A stretch of DNA of 34,224 nucleotides. It comes from Candidatus Dechloromonas phosphorivorans (GTDB lineage Bacteria > Pseudomonadota > Gammaproteobacteria > Burkholderiales > Rhodocyclaceae). The notes beneath the pieces were generated by a model, which was given only the letters and a program-made list of their open reading frames with translations, ran no database searches and was not told the origin of the DNA. Positions 1-7,917 of the stretch are shown here, piece after piece. A program made the translations under genes and the position numbers. Where the stretch lies: positions 1 through 34,224 of the forward strand of contig JADKBR010000004.1 of assembly GCA_016714975.1 (NCBI GenBank). The letters are read 5' to 3'. How positions within the stretch are numbered: the first letter of the stretch is position 1; each line of letters starts with the position of its first letter.

Positions 1-271
1 TGGCGCAAGGCGGTGGCGGTAGGATCACCCGTCTGGCGGCGGGCCTGGGAAGTCGTGCTCATGGTGACGTCAGATCCTTTTGCAGGACGCGATTCGCACA
101 CCGTGTTTGACCGTGCCCGGCCGACCCGCCTTCTTTCGGGTTGACAAACGAGCAGAATGGCCCACCCGGCGCTGTCGTGTCATCATGGTTCCGGCCGCGC
201 GGCGCTCGGCGATCGGTAGATTAAAATCTGGACCAGATGCAGGCAGCGACCCCCGTCCACCAGGAGATATC
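1..271. other. Left-edge region without recognised gene
   Basis: 271 bp upstream of the SelD fusion. An open frame passes through it, but nothing before 266 resembles the FAD domain. TTGACA at 141-146 has no matching -10 box. An ATG at 237 (short frame, stop after 13 codons) could be the real start of the fusion if one more base is missing near 260. Confidence 0.4.
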
Positions 272-2506
272 GTGCTGATCGGCGGACACAGCCATGTCGG
301 CGTGCTCCACAGGTTCGCCATGAAGCCGCTGCCCGGCGCGCGGCTGGCGGTGATCTGCACCGATACCGACACGCCGTATTCAGGCATGTTGCCGGGCTAC
401 ATCGCCGGGCGTTACGCGTTTGACGAGGTGCTATCGACCTGCGCCGGCTGGCCGAATTTGCCAGGGGCGCGCTATTACCGTGACGAAGTGGTCGGCATCG
501 ACCGTGGAGCGGGCAAGGTGCTGTGCCGCAACCGGCCGCCGGTGGCCTCCGATGCCTTGTCGATCAATATCGGTTCGCCGCCGCAACTGGCGGGAGTTGC
601 CGGGGCTGCCGAGCATGCCGTGCCGGTCAAGCCGATACGCCGCTTCAACGAACGCTGGCTGGCGTTGCTGGCGCGCATCTGCCTGGCATCCCAGGCCGAC
701 TGTCATCGCCGTCGTCAGGGCCGGGGCGGGCGGTGTCGAACTGACACTGGCCATGCAATACCGTCTGCGGAATGAACTGGCAGTGCTGGGCCGCGATCCG
801 GATGAGCTGCGGTTTCACCTGTTTTCAGCCGCCCGCAGATTCTCGCACGCACAACAGCCAGTCCGCCGGGCCTTCGGCAGCGTGCTGGCCGAGCGCGGCG
901 TGGTCGTGCATCGGTGTGCCGAGGTCACCCGGATGACGGCCGGACAATTGCAGACCCGATCGGGTGAGGTGCTGGATGCCGACGAAATCGTCTGGGTCAC
1001 CCAGGCGGGCGGCGCCCTCTGGTTGCGTGAAAGCGGGCTGGCGCTAGACGACCGGGGTTCGTCGCGTTCGCGACACCTTGCAGACCGAGACCGACCCGCT
1101 GATCTTCGCGGCCGGTGACTGCGCGGCCATGATCGAGCATCCGCTGGAAAAGGCCGGGGTCTTCGCTGTGCGCATGGCCAGGCCGCCGCTGGCCGAGAAC
1201 CTGCGGCGGACGCTCCTGCATCAGCCACTGATCCACTATCGTCCGCAGCAACGCTGGCTGGCCCTGATCAGCACCGGCGACCGCCACGCCATCGCCTCGC
1301 GCGGCAACTTTTATTCCCGGGGTGATCTGGTCTGGCGCTGGAAGGACTGGATCGACCGCCGCTTCATGCGCAGATTCACCGAGCTGACACCCCGGACGAT
1401 GGCGGCTGCCGCATCCGGCGAGGCCATTGCGCTCGAGGAGCATGAGCGGACCGTGGCCATTCCGGCGATGGCCATGCGCTGCGGTGGTTGCGGGGCCAAG
1501 GTCAGCGCCGCCGTGTTGTCGCGGGCGCTGGCCGGCGTGCCTGCCAGCGAGCGCGACGATGTCCTGATCGGGCTGCACGCGCCGGACGATGCCGCCGTGG
1601 TGCGAATTCCGGCGGGCAAGGCCAGTGTGCAGACGGTCGATTTCTTCCGCGCCTTCATCGACGACCCATGGCTGTTCGGACGGATTGCCGCCAACCATGC
1701 CCTCGGCGATATCTTCGCGATGGGCGGCGAGGCGCAGACCGCCACCGCCATCGTCACCGTGCCGCCGGGGCTTGATGGCAAAGTCAGGGGACACGGTCTT
1801 CCAGATGATGGCGGGCGCCGCTTCGGTGCTCGAGGAGGCCGGCTGCGCGCTGGTCGGCGGATACCGGCGAGGGCCAGAGCTGGCGCTGGGCTTCGCCATC
1901 AACGGGCTGATCGACGACTCGCTGGCCCACGTCATGCGGAAGGGCGGGATGAAGGCCGGCGACAGCCTGATCCTGACCAAGCCGGTCGGTACCGGCACCC
2001 TGTTCGCTGCCCACGCCCGCTTGCAGGCTGCGGGGCGCTGGATCGATGCCGCGCTGGAGTCGATGCAGGTTTCAATCGTGCTGCTGCGTCGTGCCTGATC
2101 GCGCACGGGGCGACCGCCTGCACCGACGTGAGCGGCTTTCGGCCTGCTTGGCCATCTGCTCGAAATGACCCGCGCCTCCCGTGTCGATGCCGAACTCGAA
2201 CTGGCAGCGCTGCCCATCCTCGATGGTGCGGTCGACACCGTCGCGGCTGGCATTTTCAGCTCCTTGCAACCGGCCAATCTGCGCCTGGGGCGTTCCGTCC
2301 GTAATACGGAAAGCTTCGTTGGGCACCCGCGCTACCCGCTGCTTTTCGACCCGCAGACCGCCGGTGGCCTGCTTGCCAGCGTCCCGGCCGGATCGGTCGA
2401 CGCCTGCCTGGCGGCCCTGCACGCGCTGGGCTACGCCCAGGCCACCCGCATCGGCCACATCCTGCCAGCAAGCGAGGTGACCGTGCCAATCGCGCTGGTC
2501 GGATAG
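272..2506 (+). CDS. selD: SelD fused to NADH-dehydrogenase-like FAD protein (frame-disrupted)
   Basis: An N-terminal pyridine-nucleotide oxidoreductase (NDH-2-like FAD module) is fused to selenide, water dikinase, which makes selenophosphate from selenide and ATP. The FAD half shows LIGGHSHVGVL near its start, TPYSGMLPG and, after the first break, AAGDCAAM. The SelD half begins at about 1477 with MRCGGCGAKVSAAVL, where the Cys and Lys are the catalytic pair; HALGDIFAMGG, CTDVSGF and the C-terminal DPQTAGGLLASV follow. The reading frame changes at about 690-705, 1060-1078, 1775-1785, 2070-2085 and 2145. Each change is a single-base indel within a conserved stretch (for example SGF then GLLGHLLEM), so assembly error is more likely than decay. 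GTG at 272 is preferred as start because CAGGAG lies 5 nt upstream. Total length (about 745 residues) fits the known fusion family. It converges on msrA 7 nt away. Confidence 0.85.
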
Positions 2507-2513
2507 AAGGGGG

Positions 2514-3209
2514 TCACTCTTTCGACCCCGAGTAGCCCGCCGATGTCCTTTCCGGTGGCGCTTCGCCTGGCTGCCCGGCCATTCCCTTGTCGCCCCAGAT
2601 CGCGGCGACCCGCGCATCGCGGCCGCAAACGGCGCGGTAATAGCTGTAGCGCAGCGGGTTCTTCTTGTAATAGTCCTGATGGTATTCCTCGGCGCGCCAG
2701 AAGGCGGTGGCGGGGGCCACTTCCGTGTAGATGATCTTGAATCGCCCGCTCGCCAGCAGTGCATCACGACTGGCTTCGGCGACTTCGCGTTCGGCTTCGT
2801 TCTGCCAGTAGATGCCGCTGCGGTAGGGCGTTCCAGTGTCGCAGAACTGGCGATCCTTGACGGTCGGGTCGATGTGGCGCCAGAAGTATTCGACCAGTTG
2901 CCCGTAGCTGATCTTCTCCGGGTCGTAGTGAACCCTGACGGCTTCGGCGTGTCCCGTGTTGCCAAAGCTCACGCTTTCGTAGCTCGGGTTCTCCGTCCAG
3001 CCGGCGGTGTAGCCCGATTCGGCCTCGAATACGCCAGGCAGCTTTTCAAAGTCCTGTTCCACGCACCAGAAGCAGCCGCCGGCAAAGATCGCGGTGGCCC
3101 CGGCGCCGCTGTATGCCTGCGTCGATTCCATCGGCTGCGACTGGGCACGGACCGTGACTGCGAGAACGGCGATGGCTGCGGTCAACGGCAGAAAACGGCC
3201 GATTTTCAT
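2514..3209 (-). CDS. msrA: Peptide-methionine (S)-S-oxide reductase MsrA, exported
   Basis: Reduces the S epimer of methionine sulfoxide in proteins. The 231-residue product starts with a typical Sec signal peptide (MKIGRFLPLTAAIAVLAVTV, cleavage probably after RAQ), so it should act in the periplasm. The catalytic motif GCFWC sits at residues 45-49 with Cys46 as nucleophile. The family block around DPTVKDRQFCDTGTPYRSGIY follows, and the C-terminal half contains the usual EEYHQDYYKKNP. The start ATG overlaps the msrB stop codon by ATGA, so msrB and msrA are one translationally coupled operon, transcribed msrB then msrA. The C-terminus has a short basic/acidic tail beyond the catalytic domain. 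I am sure of the family; the periplasmic location rests on the signal peptide. Confidence 0.95.
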   Translation of the reverse strand: MKIGRFLPLTAAIAVLAVTVRAQSQPMESTQAYSGAGATAIFAGGCFWCVEQDFEKLPGVFEAESGYTAGWTENPSYESVSFGNTGHAEAVRVHYDPEKISYGQLVEYFWRHIDPTVKDRQFCDTGTPYRSGIYWQNEAEREVAEASRDALLASGRFKIIYTEVAPATAFWRAEEYHQDYYKKNPLRYSYYRAVCGRDARVAAIWGDKGMAGQPGEAPPERTSAGYSGSKE

Positions 3210-3706
3210 GTCCGCAGTTCCGGCAAAGCGGCGCCCTGAACCACAAAGCCGAGGGCGACCCCGTTGTTGCAGTAACGCTTGCCCGTCGGTTTGGGGCCAT
3301 CGTTGAAGACGTGCCCCTGATGTCCGCCACAGCGCGAGCAATGGTATTCGGTGCGCGGATAGATCAGCTTGAAATCGGTCGAGGTGCCCACGGCGCCGGC
3401 AATCGGCTGCCAGAAACTCGGCCAGCCGGTGCCGCTTTCGTACTTGTGCGCGCTGTCGAACAGCGGCTGGTTGCAGGCGGCGCAGATGTAGGTGCCGGCC
3501 CGCTTCTCGCTATTCAAAGGGCTGCTGCCGGAACGCTCGGTGCCTTCCTCGAAGAGCACCTTGAATGCGTCGGGCGCGACCAGCTTGCGCCATTCGTCAG
3601 GGGTCTTCGTCAGCGGAAACTTCTCGCCCGCAGTCGCCGGGCCGAAGGGCAGGGCCGATGCGGCGAGCAAGCCGCTCATGCGTGTAATCCAGTTGCGACG
3701 GGTCAT
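3206..3706 (-). CDS. msrB: Peptide-methionine (R)-S-oxide reductase MsrB, exported
   Basis: Reduces the R epimer of methionine sulfoxide and so complements the adjacent MsrA. It has 166 residues. The N-terminus MTRRNWITRMSGLLAASALP carries an Arg-rich start and hydrophobic core, a signal peptide that may use the Tat route (RRNW is a degenerate twin-arginine motif). The mature part shows the MsrB landmarks in order: a CxxC zinc pair (YICAACNQPLF), GTGWPSFW, a second zinc pair (YHCSRCGGHQGHVFNDGP) and the catalytic RYCNNG. A SelR-type MsrB and an MsrA with separate signal peptides in one operon is an alternative to the single fused PilB/MsrAB of Neisseria. It is the first gene of the two-gene operon; its promoter must lie within 3707-4002. 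Confidence 0.95.
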   Translation of the reverse strand: MTRRNWITRMSGLLAASALPFGPATAGEKFPLTKTPDEWRKLVAPDAFKVLFEEGTERSGSSPLNSEKRAGTYICAACNQPLFDSAHKYESGTGWPSFWQPIAGAVGTSTDFKLIYPRTEYHCSRCGGHQGHVFNDGPKPTGKRYCNNGVALGFVVQGAALPELRT

Positions 3707-4002
3707 TGTTTTCTCCAGGGGTATCCACTGTGGCGCAGTGCTCGATGATTTTGATCGCCTGATGATTAGTCGTCGGAAGCGGCCAGATACTTACAAGAGA
3801 TCACGGCCAATCAAGGCGTTCGGCAAGCGCTGGGGCGAGGGGTTCCCGGAACGTGGTGGGCCGATACTGAACGGAGGTTGTGCGCGCACGCCGTGAAAGC
3901 TGTCGATGATCGCGGCCATCTCGCCGTGGGGTGAGGTACGGTTCGAGGCTTCCGAAGGGACGACAACTGGCGGCGGTCTTCCGCGCACGCTGATGAGCGC
4001 CT
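3707..4002. other. Intergenic region upstream of msrB
   Basis: About 296 bp between the msrB start and the 3' end of the zinc-ribbon gene, both on the minus strand. It must hold the msrB promoter and any terminator for the rlhA/zinc-ribbon operon. I see no convincing sigma-70 or ECF element and no clear terminator hairpin. The open frames crossing it are continuations of shadow frames of the neighbours. Confidence 0.5.
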
Positions 4003-4728
4003 CTAATTCGAGCTCCGGAAATACTTCCAGGCCAGTTCGACCCCGGAGACCAGCAGGTCGCCGATGTCGAGGGAATCGACGGTATTCGCCTTCTTTTCGC
4101 GCTGGCGGCGCAGGCGATCCTTTTCGGTCATCAGGATGGCGTCGGCCAGCATCTCGACGTCGGGTGGCGCCGTGCGTTTGACCTCGGCCTGCTGGTAGCT
4201 GGCAAGAGCCTGTTCGACGGCCTCCGGGTCGAGGATGGCGATCGGCGATCGGCAATGGCCGCAGGCGTTGTCCTGGCGGATATCGATTGGCGCGCCGCAA
4301 CTGGTGCAGCGGACCACCCCTACCTTTTTTCTCAGTTCATTGATCTCGCTTGCGGTCAACTGTCGCACGAAGCCCTTTTCGATCATGAACTGGGCAAAGG
4401 TGGTGAACCGGCCATGCTTCTGCAGGCAACGGTGGTAATTGAAACGGCCACCCTTGGCGAGGTCGAGTCCGTGCAGCAGGCGCTCATGGCAGCGCGGGCA
4501 GTCGAGGACGGCGTTCACCGGCAGGCGCTGGTCGTCGCGGTGTTCGTGGATAAGCTTGAACAACTCGATGATGCCGCCCGGCGTGATCTGCACGCTCTCG
4601 AACTCGTCGAACCAGATGCCATGGCAGGCAAAGCAGAGATCGATTCCGACCTCGCCAAGCAACTGGCGCTCGAACGTCTTCTGCACCATCGGCTGGTGGC
4701 AGGAAGGGCAGGGAGTGGTCGGGTTCAT
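4003..4728 (-). CDS. Zinc-ribbon (zf-TFIIB type) protein
   Basis: A 241-residue protein built from zinc ribbons. The N-terminus has CPSCHQPM...CFACHGIWFDEFE, which is the zf-TFIIB signature (two CxxC knuckles followed by G-W-F-D-E). A second pair, CPRCHERL, and a third, CTSCGAP...CGHC, follow near residues 80 and 155. The C-terminal third is charged and helical. The start ATG overlaps the stop of rlhA (ATGA at 4725-4728), so the two are co-translated. The role is unknown. Proteins of this family are often annotated only as zinc ribbon; nucleic-acid binding or a chaperone-like role would be a guess. The tight coupling with an rRNA hydroxylase hints at an RNA-related job (inference). Confidence 0.85.
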   Translation of the reverse strand: MNPTTPCPSCHQPMVQKTFERQLLGEVGIDLCFACHGIWFDEFESVQITPGGIIELFKLIHEHRDDQRLPVNAVLDCPRCHERLLHGLDLAKGGRFNYHRCLQKHGRFTTFAQFMIEKGFVRQLTASEINELRKKVGVVRCTSCGAPIDIRQDNACGHCRSPIAILDPEAVEQALASYQQAEVKRTAPPDVEMLADAILMTEKDRLRRQREKKANTVDSLDIGDLLVSGVELAWKYFRSSN

Positions 4729-6601
4729 GCGGGGCGGATGGTTCCGAGCTTGAGTTTGACGCCCTTCTTCATCTTGCCGACGACGTGCATTTCGCAGGCC
4801 TTGCAGTCGAATTTGAGGATCAGCTTTTCGTTGCCGTTGATCAGCGTCATCGGGTCGGGCTTCAGGTGTTTCATTTCCTTGGGGCACAGGTTGAAACTGT
4901 AGCGCAGGCAGTGGCGGGTAATCATCAGCGAGACCATGCCTTTTTCGTGATTTGCCTCGTAGGCGTCGGCGATCAGCTTGACGCCATGTTTTTCGTAGAA
5001 CTGGCGCGCCTTGGCGTTGAAGACGTTGCCGAGGTAGGTCAGTTCCTCCTGCGGGTAGGGCACGGGATTTGCGGCCGGTTTGGCGCGCGGCGGGCGCGGA
5101 TGGCTGGCGATGCGGGCGGCTTCGAGCTTGTCGGCGGCTACGCGGCGCATGGCGTTGATTGTGGCGGTCGGCAGGAACCAGGCCTGGGAGAGTTGGAGCG
5201 CGACGGGTTCGGCGCAGAACATCGTGTTGCCGATTTGACCAGTTGCTCCTGCAGCGTGGCCATCGCCCGTTCCGCATTCCTGGCGATTTCCTTGCCGTGG
5301 GGCAGGTCGACCGCAACCGAGACGCCATCCTCGTCAGTCAAGGTCAGGCCGAAGCCATCTGCGGTTTCGGCGAAGACCGGCTTGATCGATATCCGGCGTT
5401 CGGCGGATTCCTGCTCCAGCGCCCGCTCGAATTCCTGATCGCGATTGCGGAAAAGCGTCGTGCCGGCGGTCAGTTCCACCGGCATTTCGGCCGGGAACAG
5501 CCGGTTGCCCTCGGCGCGGTTGATGCGCAGGCCGAGCACTTCGCCGCGGGCGTCGTAGAAGCAGACGCCGTCGCCGTTGTGGATCGCCTGATCGGCAACG
5601 ACCGTAAACCAGCCGGAGCCGATTTCGCCGACTTCACCGACCGGCTCGCCGACGAAGGCGGGCGAATCGAAGGTGCCGATGTCATCCTGGCGGTCGTTGG
5701 CGAAGTAATCGGTATAGCCGCGGTTGAAAGTTTTGTCCGGCTGCGGCCTGAAATTGAAGGCGCTCTTGCCGGAGGAAGCGCGGGTGAATTCGGGGTTCTC
5801 AGCGATCAGCTCGTCGAGCAGGGTGCGGTAATGGGCGGTGATGTTCTTGACGTAGGAGAGGTCTTTCAACCGGCCCTCGATCTTGAACGAACTGACCCCG
5901 GCACGGGCGAGCGCCAGAATGTTATCGGTCTGGTTGTTGTCCTTCATCGACAGCAGGTGCTGGTTCTCGGTGATCGTCTTGCCTTTGTCGTCGAGCAGCG
6001 GTCCCGGCAGGCGGCAGGCTTGCGAACATTCGCCGCGATTGGCGCTGCGCCCGCTGTGGGCGTGGCTGATGTAGCACTGGCCGGAGTACGCGACGCAAAG
6101 AGCGCCGTGAACAAAATATTCCAATGCAACAGTGGTTTGCGACGATATGTTAATAATGTCGTTCAAGCTTAGTTCGCGCGCCAGAACGACCTGCGAGAAA
6201 CCGGCGTCTTCGAGAAAACGGACCTTTTCCGGGCTGCGGTTGTCGGTCTGCGTGCTGGCGTGGAGCTGGATCGGCGGCAGATCCATCTCGAGCAGACCCA
6301 TGTCCTGGATGATCAGCGCGTCGGCACCGGCTTCGTGGATCTGCCACGTCAGCCGGCGGGCGTCCTCCAATTCGTTGTCGTGCATGATGGTATTCAGGGC
6401 AACGAAGACCTTGGCCCGGTAGCGGTGGGCGAATTTTGACAAGCATTCAATTTCGCTGACATCGTTGCCGGCGCCGTAGCGGGCGCCAAAGGCCGGGCCG
6501 CCGATATAGACGGCATCGGCGCCGTGCTTGATCGCCTCGATGCCGAAATCGGCATTCCTGGCAGGTGCCAGGAGTTCGAGGGGGTGGTCAGGGCGAGCCA
6601 T
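4725..6601 (-). CDS. rlhA: 23S rRNA C2501 hydroxylase RlhA, U32 peptidase family (one frameshift)
   Basis: RlhA (E. coli YdcP) makes 5-hydroxycytidine at 23S rRNA position 2501 using prephenate-linked chemistry. The U32 core starts MARPDHPLELLAPARNADFG. The Fe-S cysteine block appears as HGALCVAYSGQC followed by GECSQACRLPG. The long C-terminal DUF3656-like region distinguishes RlhA from the shorter TrhP and UbiU; it ends with KFDCKACEMHVVGKMKKG. The frame breaks once near 5238: on the minus strand the reading changes from EQLVKSATR to QIGNTMFCAEP, a one-base loss in a run of As. Restored length is about 625 residues, as expected for the family. It heads an operon with the downstream zinc-ribbon gene through an ATGA overlap. 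The break is probably an assembly error. Confidence 0.92.
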
Positions 6602-6684
6602 TATTCCGTAGTGCTTCCGCCATTGAACATGAGCGCCGATTCGATAGGGCTGATCTTGCCTTGAACAAGCACACCAATTTCAAC

Positions 6685-6732
6685 GGCGGAGAATTCCGCC
6701 CTTCATCGGTCTGCCAGCCGCAGGAGGCAGAC
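6685..6732. repeat. Two adjacent perfect hairpins
   Basis: A 6-bp stem with a GAAT loop (6685-6700) is followed 8 nt later by a 7-bp stem with a 10-nt loop (6709-6732). Neither is followed by a T-tract, so a simple rho-independent terminator is unlikely on either strand. Confidence 0.5.
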
Positions 6733-7165
6733 AAGCCGCCCAGCCAGAGATTGGAGTCCGTGACTTCGTGAGCTTTTCTTGTACCGCGTCCCGGGACACC
6801 AACGATCTCGGAACTTTCGAAAGACAGGGCTGGCTTCACTCAGTGGGGCGGGAAAACTCTGGCGATGAATGCAGAAATCACTTACCTGATTCCAGAGGGT
6901 GGTTCCTGGGAGGTGCATTCATCAAGGCGAGGCACACACAAGCGCCTATGGCCTGCCTCGCCGCCTGCCCGGTAATGGCAAGTGTCGGATTGATGCGGTT
7001 GACGCTGAGTAACCGGCCAAAACATACCTCGCCAACAACCCCCAGCGCGGACGCGCCGGAGCGACGGCCTTGACATGGAATCCACATGTCGACAACGCAA
7101 TGCGCCACGTCAGCACCTCAAATCGCCCGGAACTCGATCATGTCCGCCTGCCAACTGAACAAGGC

Positions 7166-7190
7166 GATGGCATCGACAAACGATGCCATC
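7166..7190. repeat. 10-bp perfect inverted repeat
   Basis: GATGGCATCG and CGATGCCATC are separated by ACAAA. It lies about 80 bp downstream of the small secreted-protein gene (minus strand) and could end its transcript, but no U-tract follows. Confidence 0.45.
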
Positions 7191-7271
7191 TCCAGTTGCG
7201 CTGCGACCTGAAACCCTTCACATGCCTGCTGAAGAGTTCTTCTGGGCTCAATCAAGCATTAGCGGTGGCGA

Positions 7272-7670
7272 TCAATGCACAGAGAACGTGAATTGCCCGT
7301 TTGACCCGCAGAAGGTAAGGCCCCCAGTGGGGCGTTCGTCCTTCACCTGATAGGTGTAAGCGCTGCCACCGGTGTAGGTATGGGTGATGGTATCGCTACC
7401 CGGCCCAGTACTTTGCACACGCCAAGTCCCAACCGTTTCAGCAGGGTCCGCCACGGTCCCGGAGTGCTGCTCGATAAGGGCGCCACTGGCCTGATGGAGT
7501 TCCTGCCACTGACAGCCACTGCCGGTACAATTGGCAGGAGAGCGCGCAATCTTGCCACTCAGAAGAGTCGTGATGTTACCCGCGATCATGTACGGAGCGC
7601 CACAGGCTCCAACGGCACTTCCGGCCCCGCCCGCGAACAGGGCAAAGAGAGCAATAAACTTCTTCATCAA
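7272..7670 (-). CDS. Small secreted protein of unknown function
   Basis: A 132-residue protein with a clear Sec signal peptide (MMKKFIALFALFAGGAGSAVG, cleavage likely before ACGAP). The mature part has six cysteines and aromatic residues spaced as in a small beta-rich domain (KWQE-like CQWQELHQASG, VGTWRVQSTGP, ITHTYTGGSAYTYQV, CGSNGQFTFSV). I have seen similar small exported proteins in betaproteobacteria but cannot name a function. AGGAGA lies 8 nt upstream of the start, supporting the ATG at 7670. The gene stands alone; a possible sigma-54-type element lies about 140 bp upstream. Confidence 0.75.
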   Translation of the reverse strand: MMKKFIALFALFAGGAGSAVGACGAPYMIAGNITTLLSGKIARSPANCTGSGCQWQELHQASGALIEQHSGTVADPAETVGTWRVQSTGPGSDTITHTYTGGSAYTYQVKDERPTGGLTFCGSNGQFTFSVH

Positions 7671-7809
7671 ATTTTCTCCTGTTGCAGCGCCCTATGGACG
7701 CCGCAGTTAAATTCCCGCCCAAGAAACAAGACCCGGAACCCGAATCGCCATCATCAAACGACAGCGGAAAGGCCGCAGTGAGCGAGGCGTGCGCCAGCCA
7801 GTACTATAA

Positions 7810-7825
7810 AGCATATTTCGCGCCA
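7810..7825 (-). promoter_or_regulatory. Possible sigma-54 promoter for the small secreted protein
   Basis: On the minus strand TGGCGCGAAATATGCT fits TGGCAC-R-N4-TTGCW at 14 of 16 positions. The invariant GG and GC are 10 nt apart as required. It would give a leader of about 130 nt before 7670. No matching activator site was found next to it, so confidence is low. Confidence 0.35.
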
Positions 7826-7879
7826 AAGAATCAATGGCGATGCAGAACAATAGGTTACGCACGGGCGTCTCTCGGGACG

Positions 7880-7916
7880 ATGCCGTCTCTGTAAAGAATT
7901 CCGACAGAGACGGCAT
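7880..7916 (-). terminator. Hairpin abutting the stop of the VanZ/ligase gene
   Basis: Perfect 13-bp inverted repeat (ATGCCGTCTCTGT / ACAGAGACGGCAT) with an 11-nt loop, beginning one base after the TAG at 7918-7920. Its position fits a transcription terminator or 3'-end stabiliser for the minus-strand gene. The following sequence is not T-rich. Confidence 0.6.
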
Positions 7917-7917
7917 T

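Larger units (their letters stand above)
6604..7271. other. Gene-free 670-bp region with hairpins
   Basis: No frame in this stretch looks like a protein: no conserved motif, and no frame with a ribosome binding site and sensible composition. It holds several perfect inverted repeats: GGCGGA-GAAT-TCCGCC at 6685-6700, GTCTGCC/GGCAGAC at 6709-6732 and GATGGCATCG/CGATGCCATC at 7166-7190. I do not recognise tmRNA, RNase P RNA or 6S RNA here. It may contain the rlhA promoter near its left end and decayed or non-coding sequence elsewhere. Confidence 0.5.

Noticed and set aside
997..2277. Minus-strand open frame of 426 codons opposite the SelD fusion.
   Set aside because: Shadow of the SelD/FAD gene; repetitive Ser/Pro/Arg composition, no motif and no ribosome binding site.
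2509..2529. GGGGTC/GACCCC inverted repeat between selD and msrA as a shared terminator.
   Set aside because: Only six base pairs and no T-tract, and it runs into the msrA coding end.
7881..7906. Possible GlrR site (TGT...GACA) next to the second sigma-54-like element.
   Set aside because: The spacing does not fit TGTC-N10-GACA and the bases belong to the 13-bp hairpin after the VanZ/ligase gene.
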